From: Diplolepis rosae
Taxonomy: Eukaryota; Arthropoda; Insecta; Hymenoptera; Diplolepididae
NCBI GenBank assembly: GCA_030998225.1
Contig: JAPYXD010000704.1
Span: forward strand, 15,781,501-15,845,500
Direction of reading: 5' to 3'
Length of the DNA stretch: 64,000 nucleotides
A model generated the notes under the pieces. It was not told the DNA's origin. It searched no databases and saw only the letters and a list, made by a program, of their open reading frames with translations. This document shows, piece after piece, positions 44,272 to 56,834 of this stretch. The position numbers and the translations under genes were made by a program. The stretch's first letter is position 1; every line of letters starts with the position of its first letter.

Positions 44272-47135
44272 GCCGAGGTCTGCCTACAGAATTGACAAAT
44301 CATCCTCGGATACTGAGCTAGCGCGAAGAAAAACCAAGGGTCGGAGGGCCAAAAACAAAGAAAAATGGTCCTTCATCGACGGTCTGACGGTCGACGAACT
44401 TGCTCGATTCCGGAGGAAAAAAATTCCTGATCGGCCAAAGGATACTCTAGGATTATGTCCAGCAGGAGAGGAGGTTAACAATATACTCACTGAGTATCGT
44501 CGAGCTTTTTGTGCCAGCAGCGATGACATCCTGAAAGTAAGCAAGGTACGTTAATGAATGCTTTTACCTAAATAAACTTAAAAACACTACAGATAAGGAG
44601 ACCCAGTCTTTATCGAGTTTTTAGTTGATAATAAACTTTAATATAGCTAGATAAAAACTCCTAAAATATCTCATTCAATTTTTAAAATTTTAATATTTAT
44701 TCAAAGGAAAATCTCTCAAGCAGGGCCAAACTATCTGAGAACCACTTACAGACAAGTGACTCGAACATTACTCAGGAAGCTTTTGAAAATCAAAAGCAAT
44801 TAGAATCTGATTTGAAGGAACCAGAACAATCTGCAAATCTACATTTAACTGATGGTCAACGAACAATGGAGACTGAAAACGAATCTTCGAGATTTATCTC
44901 GAATTCAAGCATTACAAGGACTTCACCTACAAAAAGGTATCAAAATTTCTATTAGAAAATTAAAAATTATTGATACATTTAAATTATTCGAAGAAATGAT
45001 AATTTTTTTATTCCTTTGCAAAAGAGCTGCAAAGAAAAAAGGTGAGGGAAATATTTACGCCGACACCGAATATTCACTCTTTGTGCCTCATGAAGGTTTC
45101 CACAGACCAGATCTAATGAGAAGGGCAACAACTTTAAAAATGGAGGGAAACATGGAAACTATGACTGAAAAATGTGAAAATTTTATCGAGTGGTTTAATG
45201 TTACTCGACCTGAGCCTTTCAGGTTACCAACTCATCTTAAACTTGAGGGAGACCTTGAAACATCAACTGAATGTCATGATAGTTATGTTCCTTTTGTTGG
45301 AGTCAGAAGACCAGAATTACTGAAGCAAACCTCGCATCTAAAGCTTGAGGGAGAAGCAACATTCTTCCCTGAGTATTCTGAAGTATTCAAACAATATGAC
45401 CTCAAAGGTAAAGAAATTATAAATACTGCATACTAATGTTCTTGGTTTCCAAGTCATTTAAGCATTCGATCGTCTAAAGATTCCTTTTAACTTCCAGAGA
45501 AATATAAAGTTTTATTTCTACATTTTCCACGATTTTTTGAATTTGTTATACAGAAAAACCAGGACTGAAAAACCCAGAAACTCATCTAAAAACAAGTGGG
45601 GATTTTTACAAATCAACCGAGACATCGCAGCAATTTTTGAGTCCACGAACAAGAGAATCTCAATTGATGGCTGAACTTATAAAAGATATAGAAGATGAAG
45701 AGGAAAAGCAAAAAAGAGAAGAGGAGGAAGAAGAAAAACGAAAAAAAGAAGAAGAAATGAAAATCCTGGTTTCCAAACTAGAAGATCTAAAAGGACCTCC
45801 ACTTGAAATTCCAGAATATAAAGCTGCTTACAAAGTAAGTTTATAGTCTCTTAAAATTTTGATATTGCGAATTTTTAATTATTTTAATTATCTAATTATT
45901 TTAAGGATTTCCCCAGAGAGAGACCTAAGTTAGTAAAGCCAGAAGATGAAATCGGTAGAGCTGATGGTTCCAAGGTCCCTTCATCTCCGATGCACGTGAA
46001 GTTCCCATCGAAAATCGATCAGGACCCAGAATACAAATCCATACATCTAGACTTATCACGGGAACGACCATTATATCGAAAACCACCTTTAGCTTTAAGA
46101 CCAGTAGTGGTGTCTTCCGGCCGAACAAGTATAAACTCCAGTAGAATGAGCTTCCAAGAATCAAAACGACGTGAATCACATGCAACCAGTGAGGTCAAAT
46201 CGCAATATGTTCCTTATGGCCAAGTACCCAGAGTTGAAACTCTAAGAATGCCAGGAAATCTACGTTTGGAGGGGAATTTAGATCTCGAGCCTGAGTACAA
46301 AAATGCTTACTGCTCCAAACGTGTCTCTCTGGTTTCCAATGAACCAAGAATGCATAGGCATCGAGAGCGCAGCCTTAGTGCTTCCAGAAAAAAAGAGAAT
46401 TATTGGCTAAATAATAATAACAGTGAGCAATTTGGCACCATCAATGCTGCCGATGATCAAGATGCGTTTCAAATCCTGAGCACGAGAGTTCATGAGGAGA
46501 GTATCATTGGAAAACCTCCTTCCGGTAGCAGAAGGTAATAAAAGCTTTGTATTTTCGTATCTAGAAACTTCAGGCCGGTCATAAAAATTAAGTTCTTTTT
46601 CTTTAATTTGTATTAGATGAACTAAAAGACTCATTGAATTGAATCTTTCAGAGGGTCTAGGTCATCTCTATTGCAGCGACCATCAATTGATGCAACAGAA
46701 CGTTCAGTTTCGCAAAATCGATCTCCAAGTCCAACATATCGTCTTCACGTTTGTAACGTGGATGACGAGCCCAGAGGTTTTGCTCGACGGAGAAGATCTT
46801 CGTCTTTCCAGTCTTCCGAGAAGATACGCACGACGTATGATATAGAAGATACAGATGAATCTCAGAGGCCTTATTCTCCTAGTTTTTCCAAAGAAAGGAG
46901 ACGTTCTAGTGACAACAAACAAGCTTTCGTTGTTTTAGATAACGGCATTATGGAAAATCCTAAAATGAATAATAATAATAATATAAATGAAACACGCAGA
47001 AAAAGAACCGATAGCAATTTCACTGTTGATAGCATGAAATCCTTACCTAGACGAAGGTCTAAAAATAGAATACCCCTTAACTGGATGCCTCCTTGGTACG
47101 ACAGCAGTAGTAGTCCTATTGGGAAAATCGAATAA
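44272..47135 (+). CDS. SAXO/MAP6-like repeat protein, six visible exons (5' end not found)
   Basis: Exons: 44272-44536 (or 44545), 44707-44936, 45025-45407, 45555-45834, 45906-46534 and 46652-47135 (stop). Splice phases agree except within exon 4. About five diverged repeats of about 36 residues follow the pattern YVPF.G..RPE.L....HLKLEGD..T.TE; clear examples are FVPHEGFHRPDLMRR, VTRPEPFRLPTHLKLEGD, YVPFVGVRRPELLKQ and YVPYGQVPRVETLRM. This matches modules in SAXO/FAM154 and MAP6/STOP proteins, which bind and stabilise microtubules, often in axonemes. A highly charged coiled-coil-like stretch (Lys/Glu, exon 4) lies between repeats; the C-terminus is basic and Ser/Arg-rich. In exon 4 the frame shifts by one base at about 45598-45601. 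Function is inferred from the repeats. Confidence 0.62.
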
Positions 47136-47323
47136 AAAAAATAGAAAAGCACTTTGGATATCTGAAATTTGCTAGCCGTTTTTATCAAACGAACGAATAG
47201 AAAGCTTGAGTTAACAATAACTGAGCAGTGGAATTGTTTTTAATCTCAATCCGTCCAGATAGCAAAAAAATGACGTTCTTTTTATACATAGTGCCTATTA
47301 CTTTCTATCAGATTATAATTACA

Positions 47324-47329
47324 AATAAA
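47324..47329 (+). promoter_or_regulatory. polyadenylation signal AATAAA
   Basis: The canonical hexamer lies about 190 bp after the stop codon of the SAXO-like gene. Confidence 0.45.
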
Positions 47330-48975
47330 AATGAATATTTCCAAATTTTGTATGCATCTTTTTTCATAAGCTAGTTCAAAATAATTTGACTCATAGGTAA
47401 TATTTAAAGAATGCTTTATCTCCTTCTGAATGTTTGAAAATTGTGATGCAAACAAGATAAATCAAAGTTGTACGAATTAATTATTTTCTAAATTAAAATC
47501 AAAATAAAGTGAGGTATAAAATATTAAATTACAAGAAATTTTATTTAATTGTATATAAATTTATTGATAGATACTTGAAGTGTAAAATTCGAACGAAACG
47601 TCGTTCGTAAGTATCATTCAATTTCTTGAGTATTTTTCACCGTTCTCGAGATATTTTAGATTTTTGAAAAAATTACACCTTAAAATATGAATGCAGATTC
47701 GTCAATTTGGAACAGCTGTATACTATTTCCGATCCAAAGGTATCATAAATATTAGCCTAAATCAGCAGCGCAATCTCTTCATTTTACTCTGAGGCCATCC
47801 ATTCTCTCAAGTAAGAAAAATTTATCTGACTAAAAAAATACCCTGACATTTCCTCGATTTTTTCTCTAATAAAAGTAATTCCAGGGTTTCATCTTTGGGA
47901 AATCGCCTCCCAATATTAAATCCAGCAAACCAATTATAAATTCAATTCAATTTCAATTATTGGTTAAGAAAGCAAATTGTGCCATTAAATCTGGAATTCA
48001 AATACCCTGAATAAATGGTACTTAAATTAGCATGTATATTTTTGAACACTATTTATACAATGCAGTGAACTTTTTAATTTACTGTAATTTGATAACACTT
48101 TCACAGGTATAGGTAACAAATAAAATACGTAGATACATTTTCCTTATTTATTATACTTACGAAATCAAAACAGACTACTTTTTTTTACATCTTCTACAGA
48201 TCTTCCTATTTCTAATGAATAACTGACTTTACCTAATAGTGGGAAAACAGATGCGGTAAAAGGCTAGCTGTAAAAATTACATTCCCTTATCGAGCAAATA
48301 AAACCATTTCTCTGTCACTTGACATTCAGTGTCCATATCATTATTTTCTTATCATATATTTCTTCTTTAAGATGATTAAGACAAAAAAAGTTGTTTTGAA
48401 GTGTTTAAAGGTTATGTATTTGTATATACCGTAGATACCGTATATACATAATTATATGTAATGCACATAAAACTTTCAGAGTTGGGTAACGACACAATGC
48501 AAACTACCTGTTACGTGTTTTACGTCTTAGGTTTAGGCTATGATTTTACGGATTTTACACATGCGTTGAAACTTGAAATCAGACTTGGGTATATAATTTA
48601 CATGATTTTCTACAATAAATTACTATGTATATAATTCAAATCTGAAGTTTTCTACATGATGTAAATTACCCAAATATGGAATTTAAGTGCATGTAATTGA
48701 TATGACTTTATCCAATTCTTTTCGTTTTTCCTATTCTTAAATTAATAACTCGAATGGATTTTTCATAGTACGTAAACATATCTTGATCTTTCTTTTACTC
48801 GGAAAATATCTAGAAAGAGATAAACTGAAGGTATTGCCATGCAATAGAGTAAAGGTATATTTACAGACAAAAAAATTACCATATCGATCATTTAGTTTGA
48901 TTGATTAATGGCCTTAAGAAGGTAAACATTTTCCAACAAAGGTGTGAATGTGCCTTAACCAATCTCTGGTTGAAA
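47330..48975. other. intergenic AT-rich DNA
   Basis: No gene or element is recognised. Confidence 0.5.
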
Positions 48976-49250
48976 TCAGTGTTGCGAAGGTAGGTATTCA
49001 TTGTACCATAGTTTTAGTTGCCCATAAAATCACCAGAAGTCACTATATTTGAAAAGCAGTGTTAGACGAAGATTATGAAAGGAATGTGTTGGCAAAAATT
49101 GCTAGTATTTTTGATATATACTCGCAATTTTTGCCAACACATTCCTTTCATAATCTTCGTCTAACACTGCTTTTCAAATATAGTGACTTCTGGTGATTTT
49201 ATGGGCAACTAAAACTATGGTACAATGAATACCTACCTTCGTAACACTGA
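48976..49250. mobile_element. 275-bp palindrome, compact form of the 23427-24913 element
   Basis: TCAGTGTTGCGAAGGTAGG and its near-exact inverse end an almost complete palindrome. The arms contain TTTGAAAAGCAGTGTTAG and ATTATGAAAGGAATGTGTTG, as in the larger element. It directly abuts the foldback copy starting at 49249. Confidence 0.85.
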
Positions 49251-49690
49251 ACTGGTAATTGAAATATGCAATAATTTTATTTATTTACGCTAAAAATTAA
49301 AAAAACACAATACCTGTCATTGAAGGCAGTGCAGTGGTTCATCACTTTCCATGTTTTCACCGTCAGGATTGACTATTTGTTACAGTGAGATGAAAGTATA
49401 ATTGTGTCTCATTCCAACCAATGGTCTACTTTAACGGAGACGTTCCACAAAAGGTGAACCACTGCACTGCCTTCAATGACAGGTATTATATTTTTTAAAT
49501 TTTTAGCGTAAATAAATAAAATTATTGCATATTTCAATTACCATTTAACGTTATTTTCAACGTAGAATAAGGATAAAAACATTTTGAATCTTTATTTTGC
49601 CTCATTCATGAGTTATAATGCTACTTTACGATAACTTTACGATAATGTTACGCTACAGCGTAAAGCTATCGTTCAGCCAGTTCGCTAGGG
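49249..49690. mobile_element. foldback element, CCCTAGCG family, copy 3, left end lost
   Basis: The core arms with ACCTGTCATTGAAGGCAGTG and the complete right end (CCAGTTCGCTAGGG) match the copy at 51991-52576. The outer left arm of about 150 bp is missing where the palindrome at 48976-49250 begins. Confidence 0.8.
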
Positions 49691-49812
49691 TTGGCAAGCC
49701 TCAACAACTCAATAATCTTTCAGCTCAATAGATTATTAATTAAAATGCATTAGGGTTCAAAAATAAAAATATCAAATGTTAAGCGTTAATAACATTTAAT
49801 AAAATAGTCGCT

Positions 49813-50285
49813 ATTCTGTCCTACTTTGTCCTCTTTTTCAAACTTTTCTGTCCTACTTTGTCCTCGTTTTCAAACTTTTGTGTGCTACTGTGTCCTAGGG
49901 CGGATCCAGGCAAGGGTTACGGGGGGGGGGGGGGGGTTGCTACCAAAGCTAGTTGGGAACATCGCTAAAAAAAAGGTCATCAAAAAAGTATACGTATTTA
50001 CGTTATCCAAACTAAGCGGTAAATTTGAAAAGTTGGTATCCACATTTTATACTTTGTGATAGCTACTCCTCGTGTGATAATCTAAAATGATGAATGGTCT
50101 TACTACAGAAATGTAAGTCTGGGTTTTCGGGGAGGGTGATGCCTCCATGGCCCCGCCCTGGATCCGCGCCTGACTGTGTCTTCTTTTTCAAAATTTTCTG
50201 TCCTACTTTGTCCTCTTTTTAAAATAAATTTTTGTCCTACTTTGTCTTCATTTTTCAAACCTTTTTGTCCTACTTTTCAAAAATA
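49813..50285. repeat. minisatellite with unit TGTCCTACTTTGTCCTC...
   Basis: Diverged units of about 33 bp containing TGTCCTACTTTGTCCTC and a T-rich half recur. The hAT-type MITE at 49895-50172 splits the array. Confidence 0.75.
49895..50172. mobile_element. hAT-type MITE, 278 bp, with 8-bp target duplication
   Basis: ACTGTGTC occurs exactly on both sides (49887-49894, 50173-50180). The ends CTAGGGCGGATCCAGG and CCTGGATCCGCGCCTG are inverted. An 8-bp duplication with C(A/T)GG-type ends is typical of hAT elements. A run of 16 to 17 G follows the left end. No coding capacity. Confidence 0.85.
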
Positions 50286-51773
50286 TATTATGGTAACCCT
50301 ACTCCTTCCCCTATAAGCAAATTTTTTTGTTTATTTTAATTTTTAATACGAAAACATTTTGGTACTTTACATGAATCTTGTCAAAAAGATTCATGATTTA
50401 AGGAATTATTTAATTCCAGTGGGTGGGTTCCACTCAAAACAATATTTTTTGTTTTGAACAAACTATTTATTACATTTTAAATTCACGTACATATTTTATG
50501 AAATTTGAAACACTTGCAGAAAATATTAGATTATTATTATTATTATAAATTATGGCATTATGGTAAATTACTCTGTTGCACAAGTGTGTAAAGAAAAGAG
50601 TAGATACATACACTGTTAGTGTTTATAAATTTGTGTGCACGGAAAAACTTTTCATAGCAATATATGTTTTATTTGATAATGATAATTCTAAAAAATATTA
50701 GGAATCTAGGGAAAATCGAGGCGGAATGGTAATAATTCCTAGCGGACTGGAAATTTTTCGCATTCAAAATACTAAAGATTCGAAAAATTATATGAAAGTT
50801 TAGTATAGGTTATAGTAAAGTTTGATACAATCTATAGTAGATTATCCTATACTTAATCTGAAGTTTAGTATTTCGCTGCGAAAAATTCTCACTATTACAC
50901 ATTTTTCCCTAAATTGAAACGTAGTTTAGTAAAAATTGTAAACTTGGGTTTCTCCGTGTGTGTAGTGTTAACTTATTAAGAAAAAATGCCATTTAAAATT
51001 AAATTAGGAGATTTACTAGAGGGTAAACCAGAGCAAAGTTATCCGCCGGAGCAATGTTGTTTTTGCAATTACAATTAGTACTATTCAACTATTATTTTTT
51101 TGTTTTTTTTTCTTTTTTTAAATTTATTTTCTTTTTTTTTAGTAGCAGATAAATCTATTCTGTTAAAGAATTCAGCCTATCAAAAAAAAATTTTTGGAAA
51201 TGTACGTTGCAAAAAAAGTTACGAAAAAAACAGTTTTGGTGACGAAAGAATGAGAGATTACAGTATAAAACAGTATACAAATTTGATATTTTGATAGAAG
51301 AATCATTATGGCCTAACTAAAATTTACATTGCTTTAACTAAACCTTTTTTTGTGTATTCTTGTGATCCTTACATAACGGAATTTTGATGAATAAGAAGTT
51401 TTATTGCAGTCGTAAATATTTTCAATGATGAAAAAAACGTATTTCCTGCTGGAATGATTATTGGTTACTTTTCCAATGCATAAAATGGTAGTGAATCAAA
51501 CTATCAAATTTTTAAAACTTAAGATATTTTTATTTCTATAAAAATACTGAAAACAACTTTGCTCCGGTATACGAGGCAACGTTGTCTGTATGCAACTACG
51601 TTGTGAAAAATCAAATTGCCAATTTATTGTTCAATCAAATTGATGATTGCGTATGAAAATTTTATTTATAATAAGTTAGGGCTTCGAGTAACCAAAGAAC
51701 GTATCAATAACACGTCCTCCTAACTTTTTACAGGGCAATGAATATTAATCTGACAAGTTTTCTCTGGACTCTC
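50286..51773. other. AT-rich spacer
   Basis: Only short frames are seen, such as a 30-codon frame at 50986 with no motif. Confidence 0.4.
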
Positions 51774-52980
51774 CCCTAGTGGACCGAGTCAAGTGAACGG
51801 TCAGCGAATTGTAACTGATTGTAATTACTAATACTAATTGTAATTGTAATTACGATCTCGTAATGATATGAATAAGGGGAGAATAAAAAACACTTAAATT
51901 GTTGCTATTATGATTCTGCAGCACATTTTGAGTTTGAAGATATCGAAATTAATACAATAGTTTTATTTTTTAGCGTTTAAAACTAAAAAACCCTAGCGAA
52001 CTGGTTGAACGGTAGCTTTACGCTGTAGCGTAAAGCTATCGTAAAGCTATCGTAAAGTAGCATTATAACTCATGAATGAGGCAAAATGCACATTCAAAAT
52101 GTTTTTCTCCTTATTCTACGTTAAAAATAACATTAACTAGTAATTGAAATATGCAATAATTTTATTTATTTACGCTAAAAATTAAAAAAACATAATACCT
52201 GTCATTGAAGGCAGTGCAGTGGTTCATCACTTTCCATGTTTTCACCGTCAAGATTGACTATTTGTTTCAGTGAGATAAAAGTATAATTGTGTCTCATTCC
52301 AACCAATGGTCTACTTTAACGGAGACGTTCCACAAAAGGTGAACCACTGCACTTCCTACAATGACAGGTATTATGTTTTTTTAAATTTTTAGCGTAAATA
52401 AATAAAATTATGGCATATTTCAATTACCAGTTAACATTATTTTTAACGTAGAATAAGGATAAAAACATTTTGAATGTTTATTTTGCCTCATTCATGAGTT
52501 ATAATGCTACTTTACGATAGCTTTACGATAGCTTTACGCTACAGCGTAAAGCTACCGTTCAGCCAGTTCGCTAGGGAACATAATACCTGTAATTAAAGGT
52601 AGTGCAGTGGTTCATTAATTTCCATGTCTCCACCGTCAGGATTGACTATTTGTTAGAATGAGATGAAAGTATTGTTGTGTCTCACTCCAACCAATGGTCA
52701 ACTCTAACGGTGGAGACGTACCACAAATGCGGTGAACCACTGCAGTGCCTTCAATGACAGGTATTATGTTTTTTTTAGTTTTTCAACGCTAGAAGAAAGA
52801 TTATTATAGCATCTTCGACACCTTCAAACTAAAAGTGTACCGCAGAATCATAATAGCAACAATTTAAGTGTTTTTTATGCTCCTCTTCTTTATATTATTA
52901 CGAGTTCAGTGAATAGTCAGCGAACGGTTAGTGAACGGTCAGCAAGTTTGCTGCCGTTCACTGGACTGGGTCCACCAGGG
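51774..52980. mobile_element. foldback element, CCCTAGCG family, copy 4 (outer), carrying a nested copy
   Basis: The ends CCCTAGTGGACC and GGTCCACCAGGG are flanked by TC (51772-51773, 52981-52982). Removing 51991-52576 and one AA restores continuity with the copy at 28142 (TAAAAAA then CATAATACCTG). Confidence 0.8.
51991..52576. mobile_element. foldback element, CCCTAGCG family, copy 5 (inner, nested)
   Basis: This copy is almost entirely palindromic, with arms of about 280 bp. Its ends CCCTAGCGAACTGG and CCAGTTCGCTAGGG are flanked by AA (51989-51990, 52577-52578). Its arms contain a TTTACGCTGTAGCGTAAA palindrome, TAACTCATGAATGAGGCAAA and the family core. No coding capacity. Confidence 0.88.
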
Positions 52981-53027
52981 TCTTCTTAAAATAAACTGCA
53001 AGCTGCGATTTTTGTCGAAGAAATCAA

Positions 53028-56000
53028 TTAGATTTTTTGTTTTCCCTTACCCGTGTTGCAATTTTTGGTTGACCCGTCCCGTTTCTTATAAAGTTTATTT
53101 ATTTCTGTATAGTCATTCAAATCTATTTTTTGGAAATAAGGGGTCTTAACCATCATACCACAATACATGGCACTGATATCCTTTCCATATAATATAAGAC
53201 TGCCTACATGAAACTGAAATATTGACAACTGTTAAATATCATATTTTTCATAAAGAACAAAGGCAAATAATAAAATCAGCTACAAAATTATTTAATTATA
53301 CTTTTTGAAACTACTGCTTATTATATACTTATTTTTCAGTATCTCTTTCGTGTGCAAAAATCAGAAATTTGTTAATTTAATTACTTTTTTTATTATTAAG
53401 CTCCAAACGTAATCCTAATAGTTTCCCATGTAGCTCTTGACGTCGGAAACTATTAGGACTAATAGGATCCTAATAGGATAATCTTTTTTAAAATGTTTAT
53501 TAACCAACTTATGTGTGTATTTTTGTATTTACAATGGGAAAAATATCAAGAATCCTGGTGCAGTGATTATAGAACAGCTAACTGAAATTATAAGGGATAT
53601 AATTGGATATAATCTAGATTATAAACAGTATAATATAGATTATATATATATATATATAAAATATCTACCACACTAAGTGAATTTTCCGTAATAATAAATT
53701 AGTTAATAAAATTGGGAAAATACTGTTCTTTTAAAATCCTATTAGTCCTAATTGTTTCTGACGTCGAACGCTATGTCGGAACCTATCAGTTTTCGACTTA
53801 GTTTTTGAACGTTGGAAAGTATTAGGAATCGCCGTTCCTTTTTTATACCATGGACATACTTAACATTATTTTCTGATTAAAATAACTAGAAAATCTTATT
53901 GAAATAACTATAATTACCGAAAAAGAATGTTAATTATGGCATAATTAGAATTTCGTTTGTTTTAACTAGACATTTTCTATGTGCACAATTTAGGTAGATG
54001 GGACATTCTTTTGCAAATCGTACACCCATTTTGAGTTCAGAATTTAGATTTGCATAAGAAAATTTTTATAGCTTCTTTTTAATAAATTAACCAACACGTA
54101 TATCCGGATTTTCGAAAAAAAAAATTTTTCTTGAAAGATATATTAATTTAAACTTTTGATAAAATTGGACAAAATGCTAAATTCTCTTGTGCTTAAAATT
54201 CATTACCTCCGGTTAAAATAATCAAATCGATTTCGGGTCTGTTTCATTTTTTAGCTTATTACGTTAGGTTTTTAGTTAAATATTTTCATAATTTTTATTT
54301 TGTTAATTAAATACACATATAAGCAATTTAATTGTTTAAACAATTTTTGCATGTTTGCCCCCTCAGTAGAAAAATTTGGAACAAATAGTATCATATGCTC
54401 TATGTCTCAATATTACTAGCGCATATTTGATAAAATTCGAGACTTAATTACTTGTAGATCAGAAGATATTAAATATTTTTGAGCACGCGACGTGTTTAAT
54501 CATGTCCGGGTCAACCAAAAGCACATTATGTCTCGAGGAAGGCTAGTTGCGGCTCTAGTCGGACATGATTAAACACGTCGCGCGCTCAAAAATATTTATT
54601 ATCTTCTGATCTAATTAAGTCTCCAATTTTATCAAATATGCGCTAGTTATATTGAGACATAGCGCATATGATACTATTTTTTCCAAATTTTTCTACTGAG
54701 GGGGCAAACATGCAAAAATTGTTTAAACAATTAGATTGCTTATATCTGTAGTTAATTAACAAAATAAAAGTTATGAAAATATTTATCTAAACAGCTAACG
54801 TAATAAGCTAAAAAATGAAACAAACCCATAATCGATTTGATTATTTCAATCAGAGATAATGAATTTTAAGCACAAAAGAATTTAGCACTTTTTCCAATTT
54901 TATCACAAGTTTAAATTAATAAATCTGTCAAAAAATTTTTCTTTTTCGAAAATCCCGATATAAGTGTCTATTAAATTAATAAAAAGATAACACAGAAAAA
55001 AATTTAAGACTTTTAAAAATGTAAAATTTTTTTTTCTAAACCCGTACGATTTGCAAATGAATGTCCCATATATAATACAGGATTCTGGGGTAAAATCTGT
55101 ATTCTACTCCAGAATCTGTGTGTATATATAACAGCTGGATTTTCTGTGTTGTTATTCGATGTGTTGCACTTACATCCTTTAAATCGACTCCTTTTTCAAG
55201 CATTTTTACTTTTATTTCTTTGTGATCCTCGACTTCAACTCGAGTTTTATAGGGACCCTTCTATTGTAACAAATCAAACATACAATTTTTATATTTTTAG
55301 AGATCGAAATTCGCTTGATTCGACACAGTTCATAGATAACCTTGTACTGTCCCAGTACTGCTTTCTAGTATTGAAACTCTAATCAATCTATTGCTGGGAA
55401 AGATTGAATTAGAACACCGAAAAAACCAGTAAAATTAACCAGCAGACTTGCTAGCTAGTGGGATTACTAGTTGTTTAGTCAATGTTACTAGAATTTGACT
55501 AGTAATTCCATTTATTTTCAGTGTAATATAATTAGGACTACCCAGGAAACAGAAAGCAATGCGTTGAAATTTCCGTGAATTGGGTGTCTTAAAATTTACG
55601 ATTAAAGGCATCTGAATCTGCAGTTTCATCTAGGAATGATTACATCGAAACATTCTGTAATTATGATCAGGTTTTTTCAATTGTATAAATTTGTTCTAAT
55701 GACGTTCAATCGTAGTTTTACGATAATTGACACAGTTCACAAAATTTGAATCGTCAAGGTACATTTTATGAATTGTTCACCTCAATCGTGAAATTACGAA
55801 TAACATTAGTAAAACAAATTTATACGATTGGAAGAAGCGTAAAAACAATTCAACAGAAATTAAAATAATTAAACAGAAAGATTTTGAATCTGCAATTTTA
55901 AAATACGCAATTCGCAGCAGTTTTAGCCTATCGCTTTTTGTTTCCTGGGTATGTTAGTACTGATGCTTACAAACATTATTTTTTGAATGTAGAAAATTTT

Positions 56001-56687
56001 TTGGTAAAATTTATTTTCAATTACTGTAGGAATTGTAAATTGAACTACAATGCGAAGTTTTATCTTTTAAAGACGAAAATTTTAAAACTATTATTTGTAG
56101 TTTTAGCTGTCAGAAGTTGAACGCAAAGATTTACATGGCAATATTGTATTGATCAATTAATAACAGACCTAACAGGCAATATTAGGACAATACTTTACCA
56201 GTCATGCATTTTTACATTTAATTCCCATCCTATAAGTGATCCTTCATATTTAAAATTATTTAATTCAGAAATTTTCACGTAAATCACTTTTGTATCCGAT
56301 TTTATCTGCAGGTGTTGTCTTATCTAAAACAAAATTTAATTTCTTATATTTTAAGTGTACAAAATCATTCAAAAGTTGTAGTATAAAAGAAGATCCAAAT
56401 AATTAAATCTTAAACTCTTCAATATTATTTGGAACTACTTACAGTTACAATATTGAAAGAAGAACGTTCACGAAGTTTTTTGATCTCTTTAATAATTGGT
56501 TCATTCGTTTTTGAATAGATCGGCTCATTACCATACATCAAATAAATTCCTTTCAAATTAAACATTAATAAACGACATTGTTCAGTGATCAAGATGCTAT
56601 CTTCTATAAGTAAGGCCCCAAGACATAACAGTTTTTTAGTTGCTCCATTCATTTCCCAGAAAGAAATAGTAACATAGAAGTAATTGA
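53028..56687 (-). CDS. serine-protease homologue, copy 3, exons 2-5
   Basis: Minus-strand exons: 56687-56443, 55629-55542, 55260-55174 and 53213-53028 (stop). Exon 2 starts after TTTCCAG with two bases completing a phase-1 codon, as in copy 2. It has LLCLGALLIEDSILITEQCRL in place of the CGG-L...LTAAHC block; His is absent. Exon 3 ends FCFLG, like the VGWG region. Exon 4 is 29 charged codons before GTAAGT. Exon 5 has HVGSLILYGKDISAMYC where GDSGGPLV is expected, so Ser is also lost. No signal-peptide exon was found. The exon 3 donor is in phase 1 while exon 4 starts in phase 0, so either a different donor is used or the copy is broken. The intron before exon 5 holds a 1.07-kb palindrome. An inactive, probably secreted homologue if expressed. 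Confidence 0.5.
53998..55069. mobile_element. 1.07-kb near-perfect palindrome (foldback)
   Basis: Arms of about 510 bp run from ATGGGACATTC to GAATGTCCCAT around a loop of about 51 bases (54509-54559). Shared inner blocks include TGATTAAACACGTCGCG, ACTGAGGGGGCAAACATG and TTGTTTAAACAATT. A few mismatches and small indels separate the arms. No coding capacity. Confidence 0.9.
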
Positions 56688-56834
56688 CTGGAAACATTCA
56701 ATTTATGAATTCTAGGAATAGGTAAAAATCGTCTGCTTTTTGAATCCGAACAAGTAGATACTACTACGTTTAATTGAAATAGTGAGGAATTGTTTAGATT
56801 GCTTTAGTGCAAATTCTTACCAAAAACTACTACA

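Noticed and set aside
50986..51294. Two short frames after 50986
   Set aside because: 30 and 64 codons, AT-rich, no motifs or splice partners.
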